Below, piece by piece: positions 10,216 through 20,700 of a stretch of 64,000 bases of DNA. How positions within the stretch are numbered: the stretch's first letter is position 1; every line of letters begins with the position of its first letter. A model generated the notes under the pieces. The model was not told the DNA's origin and did not search any database. It was given only the letters and a program-made list of their open reading frames with translations. Made by a program: the position numbers and the translations under genes. The stretch comes from Porpolomopsis calyptriformis. Its lineage: Eukaryota; Basidiomycota; Agaricomycetes; Agaricales; Hygrophoraceae. The stretch lies in assembly GCA_951640195.1 (NCBI GenBank), contig OX621168.1:1-64000 (forward strand). The letters run 5' to 3'.

Positions 10216-12895
10216 CTATGGCGGTGGAAGAAAAAGTTCGGTGGATAAACATTTTTCTTCACTGAGCGCCATCCAATGCTCTCCACTGACGAGTACTTCT
10301 GACTCCATAGCTGTCAGGCTGATTCCTGCCCTTTCTAGTATCGCCTTGATCTGTTTCTGGGCCTCGTTGATTTCTCCTTCTTCCTCCTGAAAAAGGACAT
10401 CCCACTCGGTCATCGGAAGGTCTGGCCTTTTCTGCTCACCTGGCAAAAGGTACTCATTCAATTTGAGAATCATTCTGGCCAGCGCCAAGAATGGCCGTCG
10501 ATATATTTCTGGAAAGCTAGCTTTTAAACAAAAATGAGGGGATATCATTCATTCACGTGCTCACTTCGACTTTTGGCGACATGTGGAAGCGCTAAAACCA
10601 TGCGAGAAAGCAACCTTGAGACGTGGTGATTTGCATTTGTTGAAAAATGACCATGCATATGGTCGAAGTCCCGCGATTGTTCAGTGAGGTGAAGCGTCTC
10701 ATAGGTATAAAAGTGACCTCCCGAACAATAGCTTGGCGTGGGGGTGTATACGGCATGCCAAATGCCAGGAGGCATAATTCTGACACATAGAATCAATATA
10801 TGAGCATGAGTAATCAATTTTTAGAGCGTTAATAATATAAAAACTTACAGAATCTCCCCTGCAGAAAGAAACGTTGTGAAAATCTGAGCATGTTGATTCA
10901 GTTGGTGTAGTTGACTGAAGCAAATATCCTTGTGCAGGCTGCGCAACTTGTTCCGGGAGTTGTGACTTTTTGTGTATCTAGGTCGAATAATGGCCCAAAT
11001 TTTTATCCCGGCGTGCGCATAGATCCAGGTACACAAGCCGTTAGCATCCTTGTGGGGGAATGTTACAAAGCCAGCATGCGTCAGCAGGTTCCACTGCATC
11101 ATTTGCCAGGTGCACATCTGAATAACCTGTGGCCCTGGAAGGACTAGTTCTTGTTGAGTATTCGGCATCTTGTGATGCTTCGACTTGTCCTTTGGAGGGT
11201 GCTTCCAAAACTTCGCGAATGATTCATGTTTTGTGAGCTGGAATGCGAGTGCTTCATCACTTATTCGACTGTTAAGGTTACTTGTTGAAATAAGCCAATG
11301 TACAAGCTCTCAGCACTCTTACCATATAATAGAGGGGGCGGCATTTCTCAGTGAAGGGGCATCCAGGATATTTCCACAGATGTCTACATCCTCAGATGCC
11401 TCGATAAACTCCCCCAGGGAAGAGTGGCTGTGGATGATGCCATCTGACTCCTTCTTGGACCTACCGACTGCACGCAATCTTGCGTCTATACAATATTAAA
11501 CCACAGTAATCGTAGAGATGGATTTTACGTACCATGCCACTGAACTGGCTGGCTTAATGGACCCCTTGCTGCCTCGATCTCCTCCTTACAAAACGTCTCC
11601 GGACCTTCAAGATGTTGACCCTGTAATATAATGCATCGCTGATTAGCGAGATGGAGTCGCACGGCTTCATCGATGGCATGAAGTGGTTGGGAAGGTTCTC
11701 TTGGTGGGATAACGACATAGTTAGTTTCATCCAAGTCCCAGTTGTTTATCGAATGGGTTGCAGATGAACCATCAGGTGATTTGGCAAGCACCTCAACTAA
11801 TTTAGCGTCCTTAACAAAGCTTCAGTTAGCTGATCAAGAACGAGCACAAAATGATGGACGGACTGCATTTTGATGGCCCGGAACGTGAACCCATGGAAGT
11901 ACGGTTTGCGACCCATTGGCCTATTGAATTGAGGATGCGTCCTGGGGAAAGTTCACTCCCCTCAATGAAGTAAAGTAGTCGTGCTTATTCTGGGTGAGGG
12001 GTGCTGATGTTATGCGTTATCTTCTTCTTCATAAGGATGATGCGATGCGAATAACTTCACATACCAGATATCGTAGCTGGTTGATGTTTTTTTCGACTCG
12101 TGGGTTCTTCATCATCAGACAAAGATCGTTTTTGGGGAAGACTAGCGGCGCTCACTCCTTGGCCCAGTTCATTGGGATGGTTGATGAATCCGATCGCAAT
12201 AAGATATTGCAGCGAGTCAGATTTCTCTTGAGCGGCATCGCTTGAAGTGCCAGCCGTCGCTGGAGAGTCTGACCAAGTGTCGGTCGCAAGCATCTCGTTC
12301 CCAAATGACACGACCCTGGATATGTGACTCTTCCAATCTTCAGTGAGCGATTTAATATCAGCTGTTGCACCCAATATTGATAAGATTACTCACCATATTG
12401 AGTCGGATCGTCATCTTCATAAGGCAGACGGTTCTCGTTTTTGCAACGATCGGCATAGAGTTGGCGACCTGTTTGAGAGTGTCCAAATGAATGGTAGACT
12501 CTGACGGCCCATTGCTTCACCGTCTTCAATCGCAATGATGCTTGAGTGAGCAGTTTACGATCCTCAAACCACAACTCATGCTGCACGGCCAAACAGAGGT
12601 TCTGGAGGTACTGTTTGATTCGTCCTGCATGTCGTACCTGGTTCTCTGCTTCAAGGCAGCTGTGGCGATGACTCAGGTCAAGGAAAGCAAGGATAGAGCG
12701 GTAATGGATGTGTATTTCGCGAGATCGCAGTGAGTTGTTGTGGTAGAAAAAGAGCTTGAATGTTGTTTGGGTTGATAATTCTGAGAAGCGCCAGAAATTG
12801 GACGGTTTATTCAAGAGGGTGGATGTCTTGGCTGGCCATAAAGCCTCATCATCAAATAGCTCTCCTTCTTTGTTGGCTATCGGTTGGGTGGCCAT
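10216..12895 (-). CDS. SFGHS-domain protein joined to a JmjC domain (or two adjacent genes)
   Basis: ATG at 12895 starts an exon with the family core WAVRVYHSFGHSQTGR; the next exon (about 12369-12060) has a basic KRSLSDDEEPTSRKKH stretch. From about 11810 a second block reads through exons to 10216. It contains TFPHKDANGLCTWIYAHAG, the HxD iron-binding motif of a JmjC domain, and PPGIWHAVYTPTP with the distal His, followed by a helical tail. JmjC proteins are Fe(II)/2-oxoglutarate oxygenases, often histone demethylases; the substrate here is unknown. Good splice sites support introns at about 11492-11531, 11283-11330, 10793-10850 and 10515-10555. The segment 11800-12050 has stops or frame changes in every reading I tried, so this may be a broken gene or two genes. 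Confidence 0.55.
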
Positions 12896-13544
12896 GATAA
12901 TGAACGTATGTGTGGGGGTCACGTGGGTATTTATTCGATTAAAGAGTTTGAAAGCTACAAAGATGATATGATTCTATCCAGGACTTGGATTAGATCATGT
13001 GCTATAAATGAATGCCGTATTCTCAAGTTTGAGGGTGACAAAGAAGCCCTGACATTTTCTTTGCCATTTGATTCATTCCACTACTCCTTCATCTGGTTGA
13101 AGGAGTTATAAATATTACGGTGAAAACCATCATCCTCATTATAATTTATTGAAGTGAAGGATACAGATTGTGGAGGTGTGAGGTATACCGCTGAGGAAAG
13201 GTGGCTACAATGATCTGTAAGTCCCATGGTAACTTGCAGCTGCTGTTTGCATGTAAAAAAACAAAAAACATCAAGAAACTTTCATTATCATCTTCGTCTT
13301 CATCTTCGTCTTCATCTTCCTTTCGAATCGTGGAGGAATGGTAACACTGTTATTGGAGAATTGAGGCTGCCCCCCCTCTATCTCAGCTTGGATCTTGGAT
13401 CAGTATTAGCTTGGTAAATTCATCTGAATGAAATGCACCATGGGATCCCACTGGCTGATCATTATCAGCTGAAAGATTCATTGCTAGCTGTGAAATACTA
13501 AATGATCACAATGAGTGAATGTGAACCATGTGTGTCTTACAGAC
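12896..13544. other. Intergenic, no gene seen
   Basis: This stretch holds the promoter of the JmjC-linked gene and the 3' flank of the next SFGHS gene. A short CTTCAT/CTTCGT microsatellite lies at about 13288-13320. Confidence 0.45.
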
Positions 13545-14467
13545 CTACCCAAGATCAGCCTCATAGGTAGGTGATGATGTATTTACACCGTATCCATGGG
13601 AATCTGGGTTGATATTCTTCTCCTGAACATCGTTAGCCCACTGTTGGGCTGTATTTTCATTGATGCCAGTAGCAAAGAGAAGCATATAGCATTAGAGCAT
13701 CCCTAAGCCAAGATGTTGATTTCATTTACTCTCACCATTAACTCCAAGGAACAAAGCAAGCGCACAGGTCACAGAGTGCCCTCTGTCAAACTGGGGAGGT
13801 TTCGTGTGTGATTCTAGCTGCTGGAGACATAGCTGGAACCCCCTGCTTAGCCAGTTTGTATGGGTTTCGAATAAAGTATGCCATTCTATGTAGTTTGAAT
13901 TGGAAAGCATGATGAGATAAGGGAAGCTTGTGTATGCAGAAGCTGCCTCTTACGGTATAAGGTTGGGTCTTCATGGGTGTATGGAGTCCACCCATTTGCC
14001 TTGCATTTCTGAAGGTACTCCCGTCTGCCGAAGAAAGAGTGGCCAAAAAAGTGATTCATTCTAACTGCCCATGGTATTGTCGTTTTAGGTTGGAAGCTAG
14101 AGCCAAAGCTGCCATGGTTTTGTGATAACTCAACCCAGAGATCAGACCTGAGCCTTTCCAGGTAACGTGTGATACGATTTGCACTGGGATGAGGGTTAGC
14201 AACATTCGCCCAGTATTCAAGGTCAAGAAGAGCGATCTGAAGTGTGGTCGATAGAGGGAGAGTGTAGTGTCGATGTTTGTTTCTGCTTTTGCAAAAAGCA
14301 TGTAAAATGATCTGCTTTTGCTGGTTCAATTTGAGGGTCAAGTCAGGTTGTGTGAAAGGGTGGCTGATTTCCTCAAAGAGCCAGATGGTGTCGCTTGGTG
14401 GAACAGGAGAGCGATTGTTCGACCACCGATTATTATCCGCATCCAAGCATCGAGAAGAACACATCAT
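13545..14467 (-). CDS. SFGHS-family protein, third member without JmjC
   Basis: Two adjacent ATGs at 14467 and 14464 start an exon with WLFEEISHPFTQPDLTLKL, ALLDLEYWANVANPH and the core PWAVRMNHFFGHSFFGRREY, ending DPTLYR at about 13965. A second exon WHTLFETHTNWLSRGFQLC aligns with the second exon of the gene at 8451 (GWTDIFNKYKKQNTW). A last short exon TGINENTAQQWANDVQEK runs to a TAG at 13545; its acceptor is not certain. The protein is about 270 residues and has no JmjC part. Function unknown. It could be a truncated relative of the JmjC-linked gene or a free-standing form of the same N-terminal domain. Confidence 0.55.
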
Positions 14468-14992
14468 TTGGTTCCAAGGGTAGTTACATTTGGGGGTGGG
14501 TGGATAACTGCATGAAAACAAGATAATCAGCATAAAATTTATCTAGATGTGGTGAAAAAATAAGCATTCATTCAATCGCATGCGTATAGCCATTGTGGTG
14601 CTGGAAGTAGTTTCGTGTGTGAGTCACAGCTCTTGATCACTACTTAGGCTCCTCACACATCACTTCATAAGTACATAACAGCTAGTTGATATTCACGCAT
14701 ACACAGACAAGATAGCTGGGAGTTAATCAATACAGTATCAAAGCAACTTGATATGTTATGCGTGACATCACATTTGCATACCAAAATGGGATGGGAGTGG
14801 CGCATGTGAACTTGCTAATTTACACCTGCACACAGCTCAACATGTCTACACAGGTTTAGCACAAATCGTATGTAGTAGACTTATATAGTAACTAGCTTGG
14901 AATGCAGCAATACAAGTTGATTAATATTTGTGGAAAGTTTGATGCGACATGCATGCAGCGTAATAGATGCTAATTCAGTAATTTTATCAAGA
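14468..14992. other. Intergenic, AT-rich, no gene seen
   Basis: About 520 bp between the SFGHS gene start and the 3' end of the sirtuin gene. No repeat or coding signal was found. Confidence 0.45.
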
Positions 14993-16137
14993 CTATAACC
15001 TCCATGATGGTCTGTAGTTAAGCTTTCTGTCTCCATAGAGAACCTGAACCTGAGTGTGGTTGCTTTCGAGCATTTCACCTGACACAATCATCTCCTCCAT
15101 CCTTTTCAATGCCAACCGTGCAAACTCTTCACAGTCCATGTCTATCCAAGTGTCGAATATACCAGCCCATGTAGCTGTGTTTGTAAAGGTATTATTGAGA
15201 TATATAACTTGAGGCGATGCTTGTAAACTGGATTTGGGGGAATTTTTTGCTAAGATTCTAGCGGACTGCTTGATAAAGTCAGTAGTACCCTTCACTTTCA
15301 AGCTAGTGCCAACCACAAGGAGAAGATCTAGTTGGCAACTGGGGGTGGTAGTTAACCCAAGATCATTTTGCTGCACGTTTGCTATTTCTTCTCCTCGAGG
15401 ATGTGGTTCTCCGTAAAGAATGATATTGGGTCGGAGTCGAGGCACAGTCGTTCTGTGTTTGCCCTGCTCTACCCTCTTTTCCATATTGATTTGACATTCA
15501 GTGCATTCTGGTAGTTGGCCCTCTTTCAAAGAGGGGTAGTATGGTTCGAGGATAAAAATGGAGGAGCAGCCAGGGCATCGTAGTTCCTCTAGGGATCCAT
15601 GCAATGGAATGCATCGGGCTGGTCCATCACTGGGGTGAATTTCTGAGGACATATGTAACCCAGCCTTGAGCTCCAAACCATCGATATTTTGAGTGTAAAC
15701 ACGGAGTAACACTCCTTGGAGGTCTAGAGCACAAAGGAAATGGTGGAAGGCAGTGGGTTGTGTGATCACCACTTTCTCAGCAAGGGTGGCAATGAGCTGA
15801 CAATGCAGTGATTGTTGCTTTTGGGTCTAGAACATTAACTTGGTCAACTAATCCTCACTTGAACATATATTTCTCACTACGAGGGATGAGCTAGTAAGCA
15901 GATCAGTCAGGTTGACTCCGGTAAATCCAGATAGTGCGTTGCCAGTATATAAGCCATCTGGTCCTCTAAAACATGGAATACCTGCAGCCACGGATATTCC
16001 TGCTCCTAGAGAGTAGGTAAGTATTTGAATGAAACATGATGATGGGTCAATTTACCACAGAGCATGACGATTCTCTTTGCTTTCAGTATTCCATCCATTA
16101 GATCTGTTGCACTTTGTTTTATAGTGGAGGGGAACAT
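14993..16137 (-). CDS. Sirtuin (Sir2-family NAD-dependent deacylase)
   Basis: Three exons give a nearly complete sirtuin core. From ATG at 16137 the protein reads KAKRIVMLCG, then after an intron (about 16015-16055) AGISVAAGIPCFRGPDGLY, the NAD-binding Rossmann motif. After a second intron (about 15827-15868) come TQNIDGLE, the catalytic His in LHGSLEELRC, a zinc site C-x2-C (CPGC) and C-x2-C (CTEC), and GTSLKV. Sirtuins deacylate lysines, often on histones, consuming NAD. The N-terminal extension before the Rossmann fold is very short, and the C-terminal tail is long. The start lies only 72 nt from the stop of the BAH-PHD gene on the same strand, which is unusually close. The substrate and location cannot be read from sequence. 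Confidence 0.85.
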
Positions 16138-16209
16138 AATAGCTGAGTTTTTAGCAGTAACACGGTGAAGGATAGTAGGTATTAGATAAGCTAGAAGAAT
16201 GGTAAGGTA

Positions 16210-17575
16210 TCAAATAAGCAAATCTGAGCTACACCAAGGGCAAGTATAGTATGTTTGGTCTGTAACAACTAATGGCTCATAAGAGTCTGTGTTATCTATG
16301 CCGAATTCTGCCTCAAGCCAGTTTTCCCAGTCAGTGTCTATCATATTTAACCGAGACTCCTCAATGAGGTGAGCAGCTATCCATCCAGAGGCTTGGACGA
16401 CACTGCGTTCCTGTGAAGAAAGCAACTTTCTAGCCTTGTTCACGATCCTAATATTTCCGGCTGTAAAATAAGTGAGACCTCCCCTAGCTGTGGGTTGGAA
16501 AGCAACTTGAAGTATAATTTTTGGGGTGTCGGCAAACTTCTCTATAGCATAGAGATTGTTAAGATACTGCTGCTGGGTAATGTTGGCAGGGGTTCCTAGG
16601 CAAGTAAGATGGGACCATCTTTTGCAGGACCAGCAGTAGCGTTGTTCCTCTGTATCGGGGGACCAAAGTGAATAACAGTGAGTTGCGCCACATATTTCTG
16701 GCTCGCCCTACCACCCAATAGATTACTACAGGGTATATGTTTAGTTCAATGAACGCACCTTCAATGCCTGCCTATGCGCATCCCAGAAGTATCTAATAGA
16801 AATTTTAGTATAATAGATGGGTTGGTATTATCGTCAAGCTTACCGCATGTAATATGCGGTTACTGGAGGTTGATCTTCGATCTGATTTTTAATAATAACA
16901 ATGTCGATTGTATCTACAGTTTAATTTTCAGTTCAGTTCAGTTCATTCTTTTATATCTGCTTCTCGATATAATAACCCTCACCTTCCAAGGCTTGCGCAT
17001 CAATGATATCTGTAGAATCAGAGCCACACAGCTCTTGCTTTCCAAATGTGTTTATATACCTGTCAAGAGTAAGAAGAACATAGAGTGACAGGAGAAGGAG
17101 TAGGTTTTGAGATGCAACCTTTTAGTATCAGCCTTAACATCACTTCTCTCCAACAACTGCTTGGCTGTATACATCCATGAAACCTTAGCAAGATACTTGT
17201 TCTAAAGCACATTGTCAACATTGGGTAGGGTAGCTTGAGCAGGTGTATCACCTTAGTAGTTTTTCTTATTTGTAGGATCAAACCTTTCCAGTAGTCGTCC
17301 ATTATAATATTATTTTCTTCCTTTGCATGGAGGCCAAGGTGACGGATGAGGCAGCTGTGTTTGAGGGAAATAATCAAATGACTACTATTCAAGCATTATC
17401 AATAAACACTTACAAGTCATTCTTAACGAATTTGCAAGGAGAGCCTATAAAGTTTTGATTCGGAACAAATAGAACAAGGCATAGGTGATATCTCACCATC
17501 ATTTGGATTAGGAACCTCGAGGTATTCTACGACTTTTGCAGATTTCCATTGTTTTTCCTCGGTTGTAGGTGCCAT
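16210..17575 (-). CDS. BAH-domain protein with a PHD-like zinc finger
   Basis: At least seven short exons read from ATG at 17575 (MAPTTEEKQWKSAK). A BAH-like domain spans DDYWKGLILQI, NKYLAKVSWMYTAKQLLE and ELCGSDSTDIIDAQAL; BAH domains read nucleosomes or modified histone tails. It is followed by CGATHC, CWSC and SHLTC, then after about 110 residues CPWC, which together make a C4HC3 PHD-type set with an unusually long insertion before the last pair. Introns at 17064-17122, 16922-16984, 16803-16848 and 16710-16760 fit GT-AG. The gene is divergent from the large protein at 17705, 129 bp apart, and upstream of the sirtuin. A chromatin-reader role is inferred from the domains. Confidence 0.68.
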
Positions 17576-17704
17576 AATAATAAATCTACGGACCAATGTT
17601 GATTATTCGTATTATATTCCCACAGCTATATATATGTCACGTGAATGTAGATACACTTTGTCTCGACTATTGCACAAACATAGCTCTCGATCTTAACCTC
17701 CAAT
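17576..17704. promoter_or_regulatory. Shared divergent promoter of the BAH-PHD and large-protein genes
   Basis: Only 129 bp separate the two start codons. The stretch holds a TATATATATG run at about 17627-17636 and a CACGTG box at 17639-17644, the core bound by bHLH factors in fungi. Co-expression of the two genes is inferred from the layout. Confidence 0.45.
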
Positions 17705-20700
17705 ATGGCAAACCAGGCAAATGAAGGTGCAGATTATGACAGTGATATAGATAGGATCATAGCTATGTCCTCACTAGCCAAGGTAAGCCTATCCCTAGTA
17801 GTTATGTATCTAATTCGATTCACACAATTAAATCATTACGAGGCTAATAAAACCATAATAAACCAGGAAGGGGATTCGACTTCTAGTGGTTCAGATGATA
17901 GTGATATACGTAATATCCTGAATATGCCTTGTGCAGAGAAGATGCCAATGCCAATACCGATGCTAGGAGAAAAACATATGCCTTCCAAAAAACATATATT
18001 AATCAACAAAAAGCCAGTATACTCAGTAAGTGTATATCTGTTTTCAAGGTTAAAGTGCTCACATTATTACAGACAATGTTAATTAGCCTAAATCATCTTA
18101 ACATCCAGAATTCGGATCAGCAATATATATCGATACCTCCATTGGCTCCCTTAGGTCCCCAGCCAGGTCCTTCAAGGGTCCAAAATGCAATAAGTAGAAA
18201 GGATAATGACGCTGTATGTCTCAATTAACCTATGACAATAATAACTTACATTTATTTTCCAGGTGGCGAAAGCATGGTATGTATTTTAAGAGAAATCATA
18301 AGATACTTGCGTATTAATACTGGTTAGGTTTAGTGATTATAGCTCTCCTTCAGAGCCTTCGGTGGATATTAGAAGGAACAACTTGCGATTTGAAACCAGA
18401 CACCGGTGAATAAATCTATCATTCGAAATGTTAGGTTAAATACTAAACTTTTAGAAGCTCAACAAGCCGATCATCGTCGCCAGCTAGCAATAACGGATCA
18501 GATTTCATTGGATCCAGTGAAAGTGACAGCGCTCATTCTCATTTACTAGCAAAAAATGCCATTCGATTGAATCTACCACGATCTGAGCAAGAGCTTTTTA
18601 TAGGTATGTTCTTATATTATTGGTGGTGATTAGACTCATTAAGGATATTAGACACGAAGCTAGCAGATCCAAGGATATGGGCTTCAGCTTGTCAATCATT
18701 GGGATCTGCTAAGCCTGGAAACCACCTGGATCACACGGTCATAGAAATTTACCTTTTGAAATCATGGTATATGTCCATTCAACCCCAGATGCCATCTCAG
18801 AGATATTCCTACTATCTAGACTCGGAAACGGTGAGCAGGGTAATAAGAGAAGAAGAAGACATCCTGTCTACCGAAATCCATAAAACTCTCCTTCTTCCAC
18901 CTCACATTGCTATCCTGAAAAAGCCTGTGTTATTTTTCCCTCCACTATCATGGCAATCTTCTGCAACCCAAAGGCTAGCTTTATTTGATTACCAGCAGGA
19001 GAAGGTTCTTGTTTTTAGCCATGGAGCTCCACTCGAAACCAATATGTACTCAGATTGGACGGAGTGGAATGGCAACTACTATTGGAGGGCTATTGCTAAT
19101 GTGTTTGGGTGGATCCTGGGTAGTGAGTTGGATGAGCGAGGTCCCCAAGTAATCGAACCGAATTGGAATACAGTGAAAATCTCGTTTCTATACAGAAGAA
19201 GCATATTCATATACATATTTCAACAGAGTGAGGCTGACACTGGTTCCTGGATGGCATCGCTTTGCCAAGAAATCTTTGATAATGGCTGGATGTATTCCAC
19301 AGACATTAACCAACACCCACTTGCACCCAAATTGCAATGTGTTCATGCGATGCGAGAGAGAATATTTCTCACTGCGCTTCAAACTGTACAAAAATCATAT
19401 GACTTCTGGAACAAGACTCAGACCCTGCTTCAGTATTCCATGGAACCCAATTCTGAGGTTGTGAATGATATGAAGGCTGGGCTTTTAAAATTCAAGCGTT
19501 TCGAGGTAATAGCACTTGCGCTTGCAACTGCTTGTATGAAGTGTGAGTATTATCTCATTCCGATTACCTGTGATAATCAATCTAAAGAGGCTACCTATAT
19601 TAATCAACTAGGCCATCTTCTGGATAGTCACGACAAGGATGGCAATGCCAGCAATGACGACAACAATCACAATGATGATGACAATGACAATGACAATGAT
19701 GACAACGATGATGATTCCATTGTAATCAACCTACCACCTCAGCCTTCCAGAAGGTCTCTACCTGAAATCCAACTTCCAGAGGTTGAGCTAAATGGGAATG
19801 GGGGTGAAGAAGCATTAGCAACAAGCGTTGATGAGCGGCCTTTTGATGACTACGAATCAGCTATGTTGGTTTGCTCCGAGGATCAAGCTGATATCATTCC
19901 AAACACGTGGACCTTTGACACCAATGGAATGCTTGTATTGGGCAAGCACTGGAGTATCTGGAGGGATAGAGGCTATAGGTTGCAGGCCGATTTTTTCTCT
20001 ATGTTCAATAACCAGGAACCGGTTCTCCTCAATGACCACCTTCTTCCACACTGGGATTCAAGTGATCAAGCAAGTGGATGTTTACCATCATCTCCAGTTG
20101 CATACCCATCCTCGTTATCTTCTCATTCTTCTGAGGTGCCGAATTCCCTACCAGCTATGGACAACCCAGATGTGACTATGATGGGTGCTCAGGATATGTT
20201 GGATGAGGCGGGAGGGGTGGAAGGGACATCAGAGAGCCAGGGTGTGTTTGTAAAAGGTAAAGCACGCAACAACAAATTCATCTACTTCGACTTGGAGAAG
20301 GATAGAGTAAACCTGGACGATGAAGAAGTGTCAGTGTCGGTGGATATCGACAGCGTCATATGGGTCACGCATAAACCACAGTTCATTGGTCCAATCAATA
20401 TTCACCTTCTTCCACTGTTAGATGACAAACCTCCATTCTCTGTCAACAATCATGTCTATGTCCAGGTTCTACAACCACCTACCACTCAAAATCCTAGGCA
20501 GAGGTCTAAAAGGTATCCACTTAGTGCCTTGCCACATACCCATTTCGGGCAGATGGGTCAAGGATCAGGCCAATTTAACACCTACGTCTTCTTCCCTCGT
20601 ATGGTTAGGAAAGACCCAGGAATGCATAGAATGACTACTCTGATGCCAAGGGAGGTACAGGAGTTGTGGTTCTCACAAGTGATCATGCCTGCTCTGCCAG

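Noticed and set aside
18699..18720. Start of the large protein gene placed at 18699
   Set aside because: Six upstream exons join in phase back to 17705 with good splice sites, so 18699 is internal.
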